64,000 nt of DNA from assembly GCF_020166345.1 (NCBI RefSeq), contig NZ_JAIUJS010000003.1, forward strand, positions 248,001 through 312,000. Direction: 5' to 3'. Source of the DNA: Winogradskyella vincentii (lineage in GTDB: Bacteria > Bacteroidota > Bacteroidia > Flavobacteriales > Flavobacteriaceae). Within the stretch, counting starts at the first letter, position 1. Each line of letters opens with the position of its first letter. Positions 63,057-64,000 of the stretch are shown one piece after another. The notes below the pieces were generated by a model, which was given only the letters and a program-made list of their open reading frames with translations, made no database searches and was not told the origin of the DNA. The position numbers and the translations under genes were made by a program.

Positions 63057-63926
63057 ATGAGCGTATTAGTCAATAAAGATTCAAAAATTATTGTTCAAGG
63101 ATTTACTGGAAGCGAAGGTACATTCCATGCTGGTCAAATGATTGAGTATGGTACAAATGTAGTTGGAGGTGTTACACCAGGCAAAGGAGGTCAAACTCAT
63201 TTAGATAGACCTGTGTTTAATACAGTTTCTGAAGCGGTTGAAAAAGTAGGAGCAGATACAACAATAATTTTCGTACCACCAGCGTTTGCTGCAGATGCTA
63301 TTATGGAAGCTGCAGATGCAGGTATAAAAGTAATTATAACAATTACAGAGGGAATTCCTGTTGCTGATATGATTAAAGCTGCAGATTATATAAAAGATAA
63401 AGGTAGTCGCTTAGTAGGCCCTAATTGTCCTGGAGTAATCACACCAGGAGAAGCTAAGGTTGGTATTATGCCTGGGTTTGTATTTAAAAAAGGTAAAGTG
63501 GGTATTGTATCTAAATCTGGTACATTAACATATGAGGCTGCAGACCAGGTTGTAAAGCAAGGATTAGGAATTACCACTGCTATTGGTATAGGAGGGGATC
63601 CAATTATTGGAACAACTACTAAAGAAGCTGTAGAGTTATTAATTAACGATCCGGAAACTAAAGCGGTTGTAATGATTGGAGAAATTGGCGGTCAGTTAGA
63701 GGCAGATGCTGCTAATTGGTATAAAGAAAGTGGAAGCAAAAAACCAGTTGTAGGTTTCATTGCTGGAGAAACTGCACCTGCAGGAAGAACTATGGGTCAT
63801 GCTGGTGCCATTGTAGGAGGTAGTGATGATACAGCTCAAGCTAAAAAGAAAATTATGAGAGCCTGTGGCATTCACGTAGTTGATTCGCCTGCTGAAATTG
63901 GTAAAAAAGTAGCTGAAGTTCTTTAA
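63057..63926 (+). CDS. sucD: Succinyl-CoA ligase, alpha subunit
   Basis: A 289-residue subunit of succinyl-CoA synthetase, which makes ATP or GTP from succinyl-CoA in the TCA cycle. The CoA-binding part has [20 protein letters not shown] and [12 protein letters not shown] (121-132). The active-site phosphohistidine is His248 in [13 protein letters not shown]. Length is normal. The beta subunit gene (sucC) is not in the window. A strong terminator follows. Confidence 0.97.
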   Translation: MSVLVNKDSKIIVQGFTGSEGTFHAGQMIEYGTNVVGGVTPGKGGQTHLDRPVFNTVSEAVEKVGADTTIIFVPPAFAADAIMEAADAGIKVIITITEGIPVADMIKAADYIKDKGSRLVGPNCPGVITPGEAKVGIMPGFVFKKGKVGIVSKSGTLTYEAADQVVKQGLGITTAIGIGGDPIIGTTTKEAVELLINDPETKAVVMIGEIGGQLEADAANWYKESGSKKPVVGFIAGETAPAGRTMGHAGAIVGGSDDTAQAKKKIMRACGIHVVDSPAEIGKKVAEVL

Positions 63927-63950
63927 AATTCAGTGATTTATAAAAGTTAA

Positions 63951-63980
63951 AAACCTTACAAAATCTTGTGAGGTTTTTTT
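63951..63980 (+). terminator. Terminator after sucD
   Basis: AAACCTTACAA (63951-63961) pairs with TTGTGAGGTTT (63966-63976) with one G-U pair and a 4-base loop, followed by a T-run to 63980. Confidence 0.85.
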
Positions 63981-64000
63981 ATGTCGCCGTAATTTGTAAT

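Noticed and set aside
1..64000. Insertion sequences, prophage genes, integrases, tRNA genes and attachment sites
   Set aside because: No transposase or integrase motifs, no terminal inverted repeats with target duplications and no tRNA cloverleaf were recognised; the locus variability seems due to homologous exchange.

Overview
The window reads as a chromosomal segment of a marine-type member of the Flavobacteriaceae (Bacteroidota). Four things support this. It is strongly AT-rich. Several genes are preceded by the Bacteroidota -7 box TAnnTTTG and no gene shows an obvious Shine-Dalgarno site. Type IX secretion (T9SS) parts are present: a porX regulator gene and a secreted protein with a T9SS sorting domain. 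The gene orders ferredoxin | acyl-CoA reductase-serC-serA and lpxD-lpxC/fabZ-lpxA-efp-lpxD are typical of this family. Genus cannot be settled by eye. No rRNA, tRNA, insertion sequence, integrase or CRISPR array was seen.

Layout. Positions 1-18.2 kb are mostly housekeeping: serine biosynthesis (serC, serA), a LuxC-type acyl-CoA reductase facing a 2[4Fe-4S] ferredoxin, ychF, topoisomerase IV (parE, parC), a TerC membrane protein, an XRE-type regulator facing an M14 carboxypeptidase across a long operator-rich gap, an Lrp/AsnC regulator, a DinB-like protein, aroB and proline dehydrogenase.

Positions 18.2-52.2 kb form a large extracellular polysaccharide locus, almost all on the minus strand. 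It contains an export pair (Wza lipoprotein, Wzc tyrosine kinase), a flippase (Wzx) and a polymerase (Wzy). It has a PglC-type initiating transferase fed by a 4,6-dehydratase, a 4-aminotransferase and a formyltransferase. It also has four GT4 glycosyltransferases, two carbohydrate deacetylases, an AsnB-type amidotransferase, two different ATP-grasp ligases and a hexapeptide acetyltransferase. Two MBOAT acyltransferases are near-copies, and each sits beside a different SGNH-like partner. UDP-glucose dehydrogenase plus a UDP-glucuronate 4-epimerase should supply UDP-GlcA and UDP-GalA. One plus-strand gene interrupts the locus: a 1230-residue secreted pectate-lyase-like protein with Ig-like modules and a T9SS tail. 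Read together, the genes predict a Wzy-dependent, uronate-containing polysaccharide decorated with acyl, amide or amino-acid and possibly N-formyl groups, with a lyase able to trim it.

Positions 52.3-64 kb return to conserved genes: alanine dehydrogenase, a small secreted peptide overlapping a membrane protein gene, tsaE, porX, an HD-domain phosphohydrolase, the lipid A operon with efp and a second lpxD, and sucD.

The observations most worth following are the paired MBOAT/SGNH cassettes, the joint presence of GalA supply and a PL1-like lyase, the AsnB plus two ATP-grasp group, the 47-residue secreted peptide with its out-of-frame overlap, and the TTTACA-AA-TGTAAA-type operator cluster near 13.2-13.5 kb.
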